64,000 nucleotides of DNA from Patescibacteria group bacterium (GTDB taxonomy: Bacteria; Patescibacteriota; Gracilibacteria; Peribacterales; Peribacteraceae): assembly GCA_023263945.1 (NCBI GenBank), contig JALQTW010000003.1, positions 1 to 64,000 on the forward strand, written 5' to 3'. A program made the translations under genes and the position numbers. Shown here in pieces: positions 16,254 through 24,141 of this stretch. Each line of letters starts with the position of its first letter. Position 1 is the first letter of the stretch. The notes below the pieces were generated by a model, which saw only the letters and a list, made by a program, of their open reading frames with translations, made no database searches and was not told where the DNA came from.

Positions 16254-17288
16254 ATGCGTTTTACGACCATTCTCAAACAATTCGACTATCGTTTTCCACT
16301 CGAATTGATAGCGCAAAAGCCAGCTTCTCCGCGAGACAGCGCGCGGCTTCTTGTGTTTAATCGCACAACGAAGAAAAAGACCTCTACGACGTTCCGTTCC
16401 TTGCCAAATTTCCTGCCAAGCAATGCGCTCCTCGTGTTCAACGAAACAAAAGTGATTCCTGCAAGGATTCATGTTACAAAAAAGACAGGTGGAGCCGTGG
16501 CCCTTCTGTATCTCAAAACTGATGGATCGACCATTCGATGTCTTGCAAACAAGTCTCTCAAGGAAGGAGAAATACTTACACTTTCCAGGAATCGATCATT
16601 TCGTGTCACAAAACGCAGTGGAAAAGAATGGATACTCAAGCCATCGTTTCCCATTCATGAACTTGCATCCATCATGAAACAATACGGCTCTGCACCTCTT
16701 CCTCCCTACATCAAGCATTCCCCTCTCACGGAACGTGAACGACGACGGGAGTATCAGACAATTTTTGCAAAGCATGCAGGGTCCATTGCGGCTCCCACGG
16801 CTTCACTCCATTTCACAAAGAGACTCATGAGCGCACTCAAGAAACGGGGCATCGGCATCACATTTGTCACTCTCCACGTTCACCTGGGTACATTTGCACC
16901 ACTCACAGAAGAACAATGGAAGAAGGGCATGCTCCACACGGAAGAATATGCGATCCCTGCATCCGCAAAGCGGATGATCGAGCGTGCAAAGAAAGAGAAG
17001 CGACCGATCATTGCCATCGGCACGACTGTCGTTCGCACATTGGAATCTGCATCGAACACACAAAAGAAGATTATTCGCACAAAAGGATCGACCGATCTTT
17101 TCATACGCGAAGGGTATACCTTCACCATGATCGACGGCCTCATCACGAATTTTCATGTGCCACGATCGAGCTTGCTGATGCTTGTGAGTGCGTTTGCAGG
17201 CAGAGAGACAATCATGGAGTTATATCGCGATGCCATCCAGAAACGATATCGATTGTTTTCTTTTGGAGATGGGATGCTCATCGTATAA
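16254..17288 (+). CDS. queA: S-adenosylmethionine:tRNA ribosyltransferase-isomerase
   Basis: Transfers and isomerises the ribosyl part of SAM onto preQ1 in tRNA to make epoxyqueuosine. 344 residues, normal length. Family blocks are present in order: YRFPLELIAQKPASPRDSAR (near 12), LLVFNETKVIPARI (near 60), PLPPYIKH (near 148), IAAPTASLHF (near 178), TLHVHLGTFAPLT (near 206), TNFHVPRSSLLMLVSAFAG (near 302), and LFSFGDGMLI at the C-terminus. Start ATG 16254. No other queuosine gene lies in the window, so preQ1 or its precursors would come from elsewhere. Confidence 0.95.
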   Translation: MRFTTILKQFDYRFPLELIAQKPASPRDSARLLVFNRTTKKKTSTTFRSLPNFLPSNALLVFNETKVIPARIHVTKKTGGAVALLYLKTDGSTIRCLANKSLKEGEILTLSRNRSFRVTKRSGKEWILKPSFPIHELASIMKQYGSAPLPPYIKHSPLTERERRREYQTIFAKHAGSIAAPTASLHFTKRLMSALKKRGIGITFVTLHVHLGTFAPLTEEQWKKGMLHTEEYAIPASAKRMIERAKKEKRPIIAIGTTVVRTLESASNTQKKIIRTKGSTDLFIREGYTFTMIDGLITNFHVPRSSLLMLVSAFAGRETIMELYRDAIQKRYRLFSFGDGMLIV

Positions 17289-17384
17289 CGATAATTGGTT
17301 GACTGGTCTGCCCGTCTCACCGAACACCTAAAACCTATAACCTAACACCTAGTCCCTCGTCCCTCATTCCTCTATCCTCTCTCT
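17289..17384. repeat. Degenerate short-unit repeats between queA and mscS
   Basis: About 95 bp of non-coding DNA made of decaying ACCTA-type units (ACACCTA, AACCTAT, AACCTAACACCTA) and then CTCGTCCCTCATTCC-type units. It ends with TATCCT 6 nt before the mscS start. No gene is seen in it. Confidence 0.6.
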
Positions 17385-17909
17385 ATGATTCGCGATCACC
17401 TTCTCCGCTACGCAGACATTGCCGCCGGCCTTGCTATTCAGTACATTCCGCAACTGCTCCTTGCGCTCATCGTGCTCTGGGTTGGGTTTAAGCTGACAGG
17501 CATAGCAACGAATGCAGCGGAGCGGACACTGGCACATCAAAAAGTGGATCGTTCGTTGGCAGGATTCTTAACGAGCTTAATCTCCATTGGACTCAAGGCG
17601 ATTGTGCTTATTTCGGTTGCCACGATGGTTGGCATTCAAACAACATCCCTCATTGCCCTCCTTGGCGCAGCGGGTCTTGCCGTTGGGCTTTCCCTCCAGG
17701 GTTCCTTGAGTAATTTTGCAGGTGGCATGCTCATCCTCCTCTTTAAACCGTTCGAAGTGGGGCACGATATAGAGGCGCAAGGTCACCGAGGAACCGTGGA
17801 ACGCATTGAGATTTTCACAACGATTTTACGGAAGGAATCATGCATTGTGATTATTCCGAACGGGGTGTTAAGTAATGGGGTCGTTGTGAATCATACGTTG
17901 GGGGGCTGA
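17385..17909 (+). CDS. MscS-type mechanosensitive channel, C-terminally shortened
   Basis: Forms a tension-gated pore in the membrane. The 174 residues cover three membrane helices. The third is the Gly/Ala-rich pore helix (LLGAAGLAVGLSLQGSLSNF, near 93-112). The start of the beta domain follows (FKPFEVGHDIEAQG, then GTVERIEIFTT and IPNGVLSNGVVVN). It stops right where MscS normally continues with NxSREP and the alpha/beta vestibule, so about 100 residues are missing. Removing one base from the six-G run near the stop does not restore a frame. TATCCT lies 6 nt before ATG 17385. The break coincides with the edge of the AT-rich island, so this is probably a truncated gene whose activity is doubtful. 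Confidence 0.8.
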   Translation: MIRDHLLRYADIAAGLAIQYIPQLLLALIVLWVGFKLTGIATNAAERTLAHQKVDRSLAGFLTSLISIGLKAIVLISVATMVGIQTTSLIALLGAAGLAVGLSLQGSLSNFAGGMLILLFKPFEVGHDIEAQGHRGTVERIEIFTTILRKESCIVIIPNGVLSNGVVVNHTLGG

Positions 17910-17949
17910 AGAAGGCACAGAATAATTGAATGATGTGATCAATCGTGTG

Positions 17950-18216
17950 TTATGGATTCATACGAAATAGTAGTGGAAGTGCAAGACATGATAAACCTTT
18001 ATATAAAACTCTATTATGAATAGTCCTCCCATTAATGCCCTGAATATTTTTCAAAAGGGAGTGTATTACGAACTCAGATAGATCTAATTCATAGGCCCAC
18101 ACACAAGCGCTGCCATATCGTATGGAGTCTTCTTCGTTTTTAACGATATCATATGATCCGTTTTCTTCTAAAGCACTCTCTTGCTCATTGCCAATATTTT
18201 CAAATTGCTCACTCAT
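17950..18216 (-). CDS. Truncated winged-helix-repeat protein (last gene of the helicase operon)
   Basis: 88 residues. The N-terminus matches the other operon proteins (ENIGN, then NEEDSIRYG). One repeat starts (YGSACVWAYELDLS, then LLKNIQGINGRTIHN) but the FYSE..VR..C.DLL end is replaced by an unrelated tail. The gene is therefore a remnant, broken about 40 nt from the broken mscS end. Its ATG at 18216 overlaps the preceding stop by 8 nt. Confidence 0.6.
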   Translation of the reverse strand: MSEQFENIGNEQESALEENGSYDIVKNEEDSIRYGSACVWAYELDLSEFVIHSLLKNIQGINGRTIHNRVLYKGLSCLALPLLFRMNP

Positions 18217-19690
18217 GATTTTGTATCACTGCTCTTATAGCAGATTCGGGATAGAATCGATAAATAGTTCCTTTTTTAGTCCTCCCATCTAGAAAGGGAA
18301 GTTTTCTGAGACGAACTTTTAGAGTGGATTCTTTGACATTAAATTCCTTTAACCAAGCATTCTTAGAGCCATAGCGTTCCTCGTGACCATTGGATGTAAG
18401 TACAAAAAAACCAGTTTCATCAGCTACAGGTAACTTTCCATATCCCTCTAATAGAGGTCGAACAATTAATTCAGAATAAAATCCCTCTTCAATTACCATA
18501 TTACGTGAGTTCTCACCTGTAATCCCCTTTAAGTCTTTTAATGCTTTTCGAACAGTAGGAGATGAAACACCAAAATGCTCCCCCCATGCTCGTTTATTAC
18601 CATATTGGATTCCATCTAATTCAAAGAATCCGTTTTTATCTGCATGCAGAATATCGTTTGAGTTAACTGAAAATTGATTTTCCTTATCAATTACAGAATA
18701 AGGTTTTCCTTCTTTCAGATTAGTTGAAGTTTCTTTTTTTTGCAAAGCAGTTAGAATTTGACCTTCAGAATAATAAAAAGGGGAGGCTCCACCAGTAGGA
18801 TTCCTTACTCTCTCGCCAATTACTCCTTTTAGGAGCCTGTAAAGCTTACTATAGGGTATATTCAAATATGCACTCCATGTTTGTATCGTGGCGTATTTCA
18901 CTTTCCTTCTTTTAAGAAAACCTTCATTAGTAAGATATGCATTCTTTTTTTTCTTACTTACTTTCTTTCGCTTTATTTTTCTTCTAAAATTCGGAGCCCA
19001 TTTTCTTTCTGAAATTTTTAATACATCTCGAATTTGTGTTTCCGATAGGAAAGCGCTCTCTCGTATCTGCCCATTCTTATCTCTTCCCGTAATTCCAACT
19101 AAGTCAACTTTTAGAGAAGTACATTTTAAAGCAGTCTTCCAAGCAGAACGGGTACCATACCTTATTCCCTCGATTTCAAAAAAACCACATTGATCTGCTT
19201 CAGGTATTTCTTTTAAATGATCACTACAAACTTTTCTTACAATAGATTCACGATACATTTTTCTAATCGATTTCCTACTATCTAAAGCTTCAATATGGTC
19301 TGCATCTCTTAAGTTTCGTCTCATGGAACTACCAGCAATGCCTAATTCTTTAGCCCAAGCATTTCTATTACCATATCGCACGCTATTACCTTCTTCGGTC
19401 AATAATAAAAACCCATTCCTGTCACAGGTAGGAAGTGTTTTGTGATCTGAGCCTCTATTTATAAGATCGGAGCATAAATGGTGAACTATTGATTCAGGAT
19501 AAAAACTATTTTCTAGAACGACATTCCGAATTGTACGTCCCGAAATTCCTTGAATTCCTTTTAAGCGATTAGCAACTACATCGTCAGATGCCTGAATTTC
19601 TTTTGCCCAGGCACATATAGATCCATATCGCTCAGTCTCTTCTAAATTAACTTGCAGCTGATCACCATTGTTCTCAAATGATTCAGTCAT
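18209..19690 (-). CDS. Protein with six winged-helix-like repeats (493 aa)
   Basis: Six copies of a repeat starting with RYGxxxAWAKE at residues 22, 106, 178, 266, 363 and 440. Each copy has a helix-turn-helix-like segment, a G(R/K)xxxG turn, an F/YYxE..VR helix ending CxDL, then a P.ADexGFF strand leading into the next copy. This order resembles MerR/excisionase-type winged helices. A lysine-rich stretch near 237-250 interrupts repeats 3 and 4. No catalytic domain or signal peptide. It overlaps both neighbours by 8 nt, so it is translated with the operon. Sequence-specific DNA binding by a repeat array is inference. Confidence 0.78.
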   Translation of the reverse strand: MTESFENNGDQLQVNLEETERYGSICAWAKEIQASDDVVANRLKGIQGISGRTIRNVVLENSFYPESIVHHLCSDLINRGSDHKTLPTCDRNGFLLLTEEGNSVRYGNRNAWAKELGIAGSSMRRNLRDADHIEALDSRKSIRKMYRESIVRKVCSDHLKEIPEADQCGFFEIEGIRYGTRSAWKTALKCTSLKVDLVGITGRDKNGQIRESAFLSETQIRDVLKISERKWAPNFRRKIKRKKVSKKKKNAYLTNEGFLKRRKVKYATIQTWSAYLNIPYSKLYRLLKGVIGERVRNPTGGASPFYYSEGQILTALQKKETSTNLKEGKPYSVIDKENQFSVNSNDILHADKNGFFELDGIQYGNKRAWGEHFGVSSPTVRKALKDLKGITGENSRNMVIEEGFYSELIVRPLLEGYGKLPVADETGFFVLTSNGHEERYGSKNAWLKEFNVKESTLKVRLRKLPFLDGRTKKGTIYRFYPESAIRAVIQNHE

Positions 19691-20603
19691 GGTGATTCTG
19701 TAAAAGATCTTTGCAGGCGTCTTTCACGGTTGTCTCGGCATAGAAGCTATGGTGCAAGATGCGTCCACGCATGTCTCTACCACTGATACCCTGCTTTCTT
19801 CTAAGACGACGCTGAATACGCATATAACTCAGTGCTAATTCCTTCGACCAGGCATAAATAGTACCGTAACGAAGAATGCCAGCATCTCTTGTAATCTCAA
19901 TAAAACCATCCGAATTTGCCTTGGGAAGCTCTCGGAATATATCACAAACAGTCCGCACATCGGATTCTGAATAGAAACCACCTTCAACCATTTTTCCGCC
20001 CTTTGACATTGCGGTGATGCCTTGTACCGAGGCTAAATATTTGCGCATAGTATTCCCTGTTAACTTGAATTCTTTTGCCCATGTATTCGCTGTACCAAAT
20101 TTCTGATTCTCCCTTATAAAGAATCCTGTACCATCAGCAATCGGATAGCTCTGCAGAAGATCCTGGCATACTTTCATTACTTCCTCTTGTTCATAAAGAC
20201 GTACAGGTTGACCTGATAGTCCTCTACCTTGAAGGCACGCAACTTCTCTTAAACGATCCCGTAGCGTCTGTGGCCACTGACTGAGTCTCCTCCCCCATGC
20301 ATCAATTGTGCCATATCTTTGCCCACCGTCAGAGTTGACGAACCCTTCTTTATCTGCCCTAGGAAGTGGTTCTAACACATCAGCCAATGCTCTGCGCACA
20401 TCAAACTCATTGTAAAAAATTTTCACCCGTCCACCTGCTATTTTCCCTGGGATTCCTTCTAGATTTGCGAGTCGGCTCTCTACAACTGCCTGAGAAAGGC
20501 CCAACTCACGACACCAACTTGCAACTATACCATACCGCTCAGTGTCTTCAGTAAATATTTCTGCCGCTGGTTTTTCGGGCTTATTCACGATCTTTCTTGG
20601 CAT
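19683..20603 (-). CDS. Protein with four winged-helix-like repeats (306 aa)
   Basis: Four repeats: RYGIVASWCRELGLS (near 24), RYGTIDAWGRRLS (near 97), KFGTANTWAKEFKLT (near 170) and RYGTIYAWSKELALS (near 245). Spacing is about 73 residues, each with the FY.E..VR..C.D closing helix. A basic N-terminus (MPRKIVNKPEK) precedes TEDTERYG, the lead-in shared with its paralogues. Start ATG 20603 is chosen because residues further upstream lie in frame-shadow of the previous gene; the resulting overlap with that gene's stop is 23 nt. Function inferred only from the repeat type. Confidence 0.76.
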   Translation of the reverse strand: MPRKIVNKPEKPAAEIFTEDTERYGIVASWCRELGLSQAVVESRLANLEGIPGKIAGGRVKIFYNEFDVRRALADVLEPLPRADKEGFVNSDGGQRYGTIDAWGRRLSQWPQTLRDRLREVACLQGRGLSGQPVRLYEQEEVMKVCQDLLQSYPIADGTGFFIRENQKFGTANTWAKEFKLTGNTMRKYLASVQGITAMSKGGKMVEGGFYSESDVRTVCDIFRELPKANSDGFIEITRDAGILRYGTIYAWSKELALSYMRIQRRLRRKQGISGRDMRGRILHHSFYAETTVKDACKDLLQNHHD

Positions 20604-21705
20604 CAAGTAAATCCCGACAAGACTCACGAACATCCTCTTCTCTGAAGAAAATATTTCTTCTTTGATTTTGGGGCGGGACAATGCCATAAATAGGTACCAA
20701 ATGAGAGATTCTTCGTCTAACGGAATTTCTATTTAATCCGAACACTTTTGCCCAAGCATTGTTTTGACCATATCTAATTCCGTCCTTGATAATAAAGCCA
20801 GATGGATCCATATGTGGAATATTTTCAAAAAGCACTGAATAATATGTCAATATATCTTGTTCAGAAACAAATCCATTCTTGATGACATGACCCGTCTTTG
20901 TTCTCGCAGTTAGATGTTCTGCATCTTGTAATTTCTTTCGTAAAGTTTGTTCAACGCAAGGAAGATCTCTTGCCCAAGCAAAAAACGTACCCCATTTTTT
21001 ACCATCATGTAAAAAGTAGCCATTTTCGTCAGCTTGAAAAGGAGTTGCTAACAGGTCTTCGCATGCTTCAATAACATAAGAACGTGGAAATACCTTCCTC
21101 ACTCGTCCACCTCTATCTTTCACTAAAATGGCCCTACTTTTATCAAGTCGGTTTTTTATTGACACAAATCCTTTATTCATCGCTTTTGCCCAACCAAAAA
21201 TAGTCATGCATTCTTCTCCTTCTAAAGTGACATTACAATCTTTATTTTCTGATTTTTTCTTTACACTTAGGAGTTTTTCGACACATGATCGAACCATCGC
21301 TTCAGTGTAGACACTAAAAATTCTCTGCCCCTTTCTTGCATGACGAGAGGATTTTTTATCGAGACGTCTCTCCAGAATTGATTCTGACACTGAAATTTTT
21401 TTTGCCCAAATCTGTATGCTTGCAAATATCTCATCTCCTATTTGAACAAAACCATTTTCATCAACTTGCGGAATTGATCTCAATTCTTCTACATACTTCA
21501 GTACAATGGATTCGGGATAAAAACTCACTACCTTTCCCATGGTATCCTTCCCTAAAATAGAAGGAATCCCTTTTAATCTTGTTTCGATAGCCTCCCTTGA
21601 AATCCCCAGCTCCCTCTTCCAAGCATTCAAATGTCCATAACGCTCGGTTTCCTCTAAATTAACTCCTTTTAGATCGCCGATATTTTCAATCTTACTTTCT
21701 CTCAT
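20581..21705 (-). CDS. Protein with five winged-helix-like repeats (374 aa)
   Basis: Five repeats starting at RYGHLNAWKRELGIS (near 22), IFASIQIWAKKISVS, CMTIFGWAKAMNKG, KWGTFFAWARDLPC and RYGQNNAWAKVFGLN. The second and third have lost the YG. The N-terminus (ESKIENIGDLKGVNLEETERYG region) matches the paralogue at 18209-19690 and the remnant at 17950, pointing to gene duplication within the operon. Overlaps the upstream gene by 14 nt and the downstream one by 23 nt. No enzymatic motif. Confidence 0.77.
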   Translation of the reverse strand: MRESKIENIGDLKGVNLEETERYGHLNAWKRELGISREAIETRLKGIPSILGKDTMGKVVSFYPESIVLKYVEELRSIPQVDENGFVQIGDEIFASIQIWAKKISVSESILERRLDKKSSRHARKGQRIFSVYTEAMVRSCVEKLLSVKKKSENKDCNVTLEGEECMTIFGWAKAMNKGFVSIKNRLDKSRAILVKDRGGRVRKVFPRSYVIEACEDLLATPFQADENGYFLHDGKKWGTFFAWARDLPCVEQTLRKKLQDAEHLTARTKTGHVIKNGFVSEQDILTYYSVLFENIPHMDPSGFIIKDGIRYGQNNAWAKVFGLNRNSVRRRISHLVPIYGIVPPQNQRRNIFFREEDVRESCRDLLDAKKDRE

Positions 21706-22582
21706 TCTCAGTAGTTAAATGAATTAGGTCACTACAATATTGCTCAATAATTGATTGGGGATAAAAAGGTGCCCTGTTACCAGATGAAACACGTGCTAAC
21801 ACTGATTTTTTCCATTTTAAACGCCTTAGAAGAATGTCATAGGAAATTCCATAATGCGATGCCCACGTCCGTGTTGTTGCGTATTGCACTCCCTCAATTA
21901 CAAGCATCCCTCCTTTTCTATCCTCCATGGGAAGATTCCTTGCTTCTGCAATAAGTGAGGCATGATGCTGAGAATATGCTTTTGAAAGCCTTCCAAACCG
22001 ATCCTTTACTTTTATAAATTCCTCATTTTCTAGTCTGTTTTGCATTGTTTTTTGATTTATATCAAACTTTTTCGCCCAAGAATTAATAAGTCCATATATA
22101 GTCCCATCCATCTCCAAAAAACCATCTCCATCGGCGCTAGGAGTATTAAGGTAATCCGCATATTTTTGCCTCACGTCATCTTCGGAATACAAAACATGTT
22201 CATGGCCCTTGATAGTACAAGCCCTGATAGATTCTAAATTCGAGGAATGTTTTTTTAGGAGAGTTGGGGATATCTTTAAAACTTTTCCTAAATATTTCAA
22301 AGTTCCATATTTTTTACCTTCAAAGAAAAGAAAGCCTTCATCCGAAGCTTTTGGTATCGTAAGTATTTCCCCCACTGCTCTCCTCACTTCATTTTCTTCG
22401 TAGAATTGACAAACCTTACCCATGCTATCTTTTCCCAGAAGATATTCTATATTCCTCAAAAATTTTGTGAGTTTCCGCCTACTGACAGCTAAAACTTGAG
22501 ACCAAGATTGTAATGTCCCATACAAAAAAACATCTTCAGAACATGAATCACTTTTGCTCTGCTGTTGGAGGTGGTTTTCCAT
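21692..22582 (-). CDS. Protein with four winged-helix-like repeats (296 aa)
   Basis: Four repeats: FLYGTLQSWSQVLAVS, KYGTLKYLGKVLKIS, IYGLINSWAKKFDIN and QYATTRTWASHYGIS, joined by P.ASDEGFL- and SADGDGFL-type linkers. The frame is open to 22783, but its first 67 residues are a shadow of the helicase gene, so ATG 22582 is preferred. It overlaps the helicase end by 35 nt. The helicase tail itself ends with a repeat lead-in (ADASGFFRIPRRYG), so this gene continues in another frame where that one breaks off, as if helicase and repeats were once one protein. Confidence 0.75.
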   Translation of the reverse strand: MENHLQQQSKSDSCSEDVFLYGTLQSWSQVLAVSRRKLTKFLRNIEYLLGKDSMGKVCQFYEENEVRRAVGEILTIPKASDEGFLFFEGKKYGTLKYLGKVLKISPTLLKKHSSNLESIRACTIKGHEHVLYSEDDVRQKYADYLNTPSADGDGFLEMDGTIYGLINSWAKKFDINQKTMQNRLENEEFIKVKDRFGRLSKAYSQHHASLIAEARNLPMEDRKGGMLVIEGVQYATTRTWASHYGISYDILLRRLKWKKSVLARVSSGNRAPFYPQSIIEQYCSDLIHLTTENERK

Positions 22583-24059
22583 AACGTCTGGGGATTCTAA
22601 AGAAACCACTTGCATCTGCCTGAGGCAGCTGATCATACCGCTTAATTTCCTCCAATGCATTAATTTCTCGTATGAGACGAACTGTATGTGGAGGATCTTT
22701 CTTTTCAATTCTTCTACGCAAAACATCAACAATATCTTGTTCTGCTGGGCCATTTTCACCATCCTCCTTTTCAGCGTGGGCACGAATTTCCTGCAATTGC
22801 TGATAGCCTCCTATAATATCCGTAAAAAGAGCTGGGCGGTACTGTAATGATTTCGGAACAATTTGGGCAATAACGGCACTGCTCTTTCTCCATCCCATTT
22901 TATATAACTTGCTTCCCTTTCGAATTTTACGTAGTACACGACCATGACGTTGTTCTAGTTTATTGAGGGACATTGTTGGATACGCATCAATCATCAATTT
23001 TGCATTTTCAAGATTCATTCCTCTTCCTCCCATTTCACAAAGAACAGCTACCTGGATCTCTCCTTCTTTGAAGGACTGCATACCATCACCCAATTGGCTT
23101 GTTGTAACGTCTTTTCCGGTCCATCCTACAATGGCGATTTCATTACCAAACTTTTCTGAAAGTGTTTCTACAACGGCATTTACTAATGCAACGCTTGGAA
23201 CATAAATTAATGTAGGACATTTTTCCCTTTCTTCTTTCGTTTCAAGCAATTGCCCATACACTTCACCTATCGCCTTGTGAATTTCTGCATGCTTGAGCGC
23301 TGTTGCAAGATGCTTTTCATCAAAATCTCCATCTTTCATTTTTATTTTTCCAGCTTCGATTTCAGATTCATAAAAAAGAACATCTGGTACCGCATTAATA
23401 CCACGAAGAATACCTTCACGTAGCCTTAATTGATGCGCTGGCTGCCCAAAATAGTCATAGACAGTTCTTCCGTCTGGCCACTGATCTGTTGCTGTAAAAC
23501 CAACTTTTAGGCGTGGATTCAAATCGTCAATGAGGTGTTTGCGTGCTTGAGTCAAAAAACAATCTGCCTCGTCTACAATACATAAATCAATCATTCCTTT
23601 CGGTAAAACTTTATGGAGTTCACGACGACGACGGGCAACTTGTAATGCTTCTATTCCAGCAACAATAACGGGGGCTTCAAATTCACGGCGTCCGCCAGAC
23701 CAGATACCTGCATCGATACCGGCATTCCTGAATTCGCTATAAACACCCTGCACTGTTGCTCTCCCCAGACTTATAAGAAGATCTTTTCTATTTCCGTTGA
23801 TATTCAGCTCTTTTTTTGCAGATTGAGATGCCGCAATCAAGTTGAGTTCTGTCAGCGTTTTTCCGGAGCCACATGATGCAATAATAGAAACGGCTTCTCG
23901 CTGTTGACGAATAAGATCTTTAAGAACATTCCTTGTTTGTTCTTGCTGGTGAATATCAAAACGAATGGACTCACGCGTTGGATCTGGATGGGGAAGTTCG
24001 TAAATTTGGCTACCCAAATGCTTTTCTAAGGCCTGTAAATAACGGGATTGTGGAGACAA
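22548..24059 (-). CDS. Superfamily 2 helicase heading the winged-helix-repeat operon
   Basis: 503 residues with the SF2 motifs in order: HQQEQTR Q-like motif (37-43), Walker A ASCGSGKT (61-68), DEAD (163-166), FTAT (188-191), LIYVPS (284-289), MGGRGMN (343-349) and the arginine finger QRHGRVLR (370-377). This fits the COG1061/ResIII-like branch of ATP-driven nucleic-acid translocases. The tail (near 480-497, QADASGFFRIPRRYG) is the start of one winged-helix repeat. No nuclease domain is fused. The start is TTG 24059, placed 9 nt after TAAAAT in a strong promoter; no nearby in-frame ATG fits. First gene of the overlapping operon running to 17950. Confidence 0.88.
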   Translation of the reverse strand: MSPQSRYLQALEKHLGSQIYELPHPDPTRESIRFDIHQQEQTRNVLKDLIRQQREAVSIIASCGSGKTLTELNLIAASQSAKKELNINGNRKDLLISLGRATVQGVYSEFRNAGIDAGIWSGGRREFEAPVIVAGIEALQVARRRRELHKVLPKGMIDLCIVDEADCFLTQARKHLIDDLNPRLKVGFTATDQWPDGRTVYDYFGQPAHQLRLREGILRGINAVPDVLFYESEIEAGKIKMKDGDFDEKHLATALKHAEIHKAIGEVYGQLLETKEEREKCPTLIYVPSVALVNAVVETLSEKFGNEIAIVGWTGKDVTTSQLGDGMQSFKEGEIQVAVLCEMGGRGMNLENAKLMIDAYPTMSLNKLEQRHGRVLRKIRKGSKLYKMGWRKSSAVIAQIVPKSLQYRPALFTDIIGGYQQLQEIRAHAEKEDGENGPAEQDIVDVLRRRIEKKDPPHTVRLIREINALEEIKRYDQLPQADASGFFRIPRRYGKPPPTAEQK

Positions 24060-24110
24060 GTTGACAGTATTTTATATTTATATTGATTTTTGTCAATTAA
24101 TACATAAAAT
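24060..24110. promoter_or_regulatory. Divergent promoter region between helicase operon and the 24142 gene
   Basis: Minus strand: TTGACA (24096-24091), 16-nt spacer, TAAAAT (24074-24069), 9 nt to TTG 24059. Plus strand: TTGATT (24083-24088), 16-nt spacer, TAAAAT (24105-24110). The two overlap, and TTGACA at 24061 with TGTCAA at 24091 form an inverted pair, a possible operator for coordinated control. Confidence 0.6.
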
Positions 24111-24141
24111 AGGCCTTAAAGGCTTCAAAATTACAATTCTC

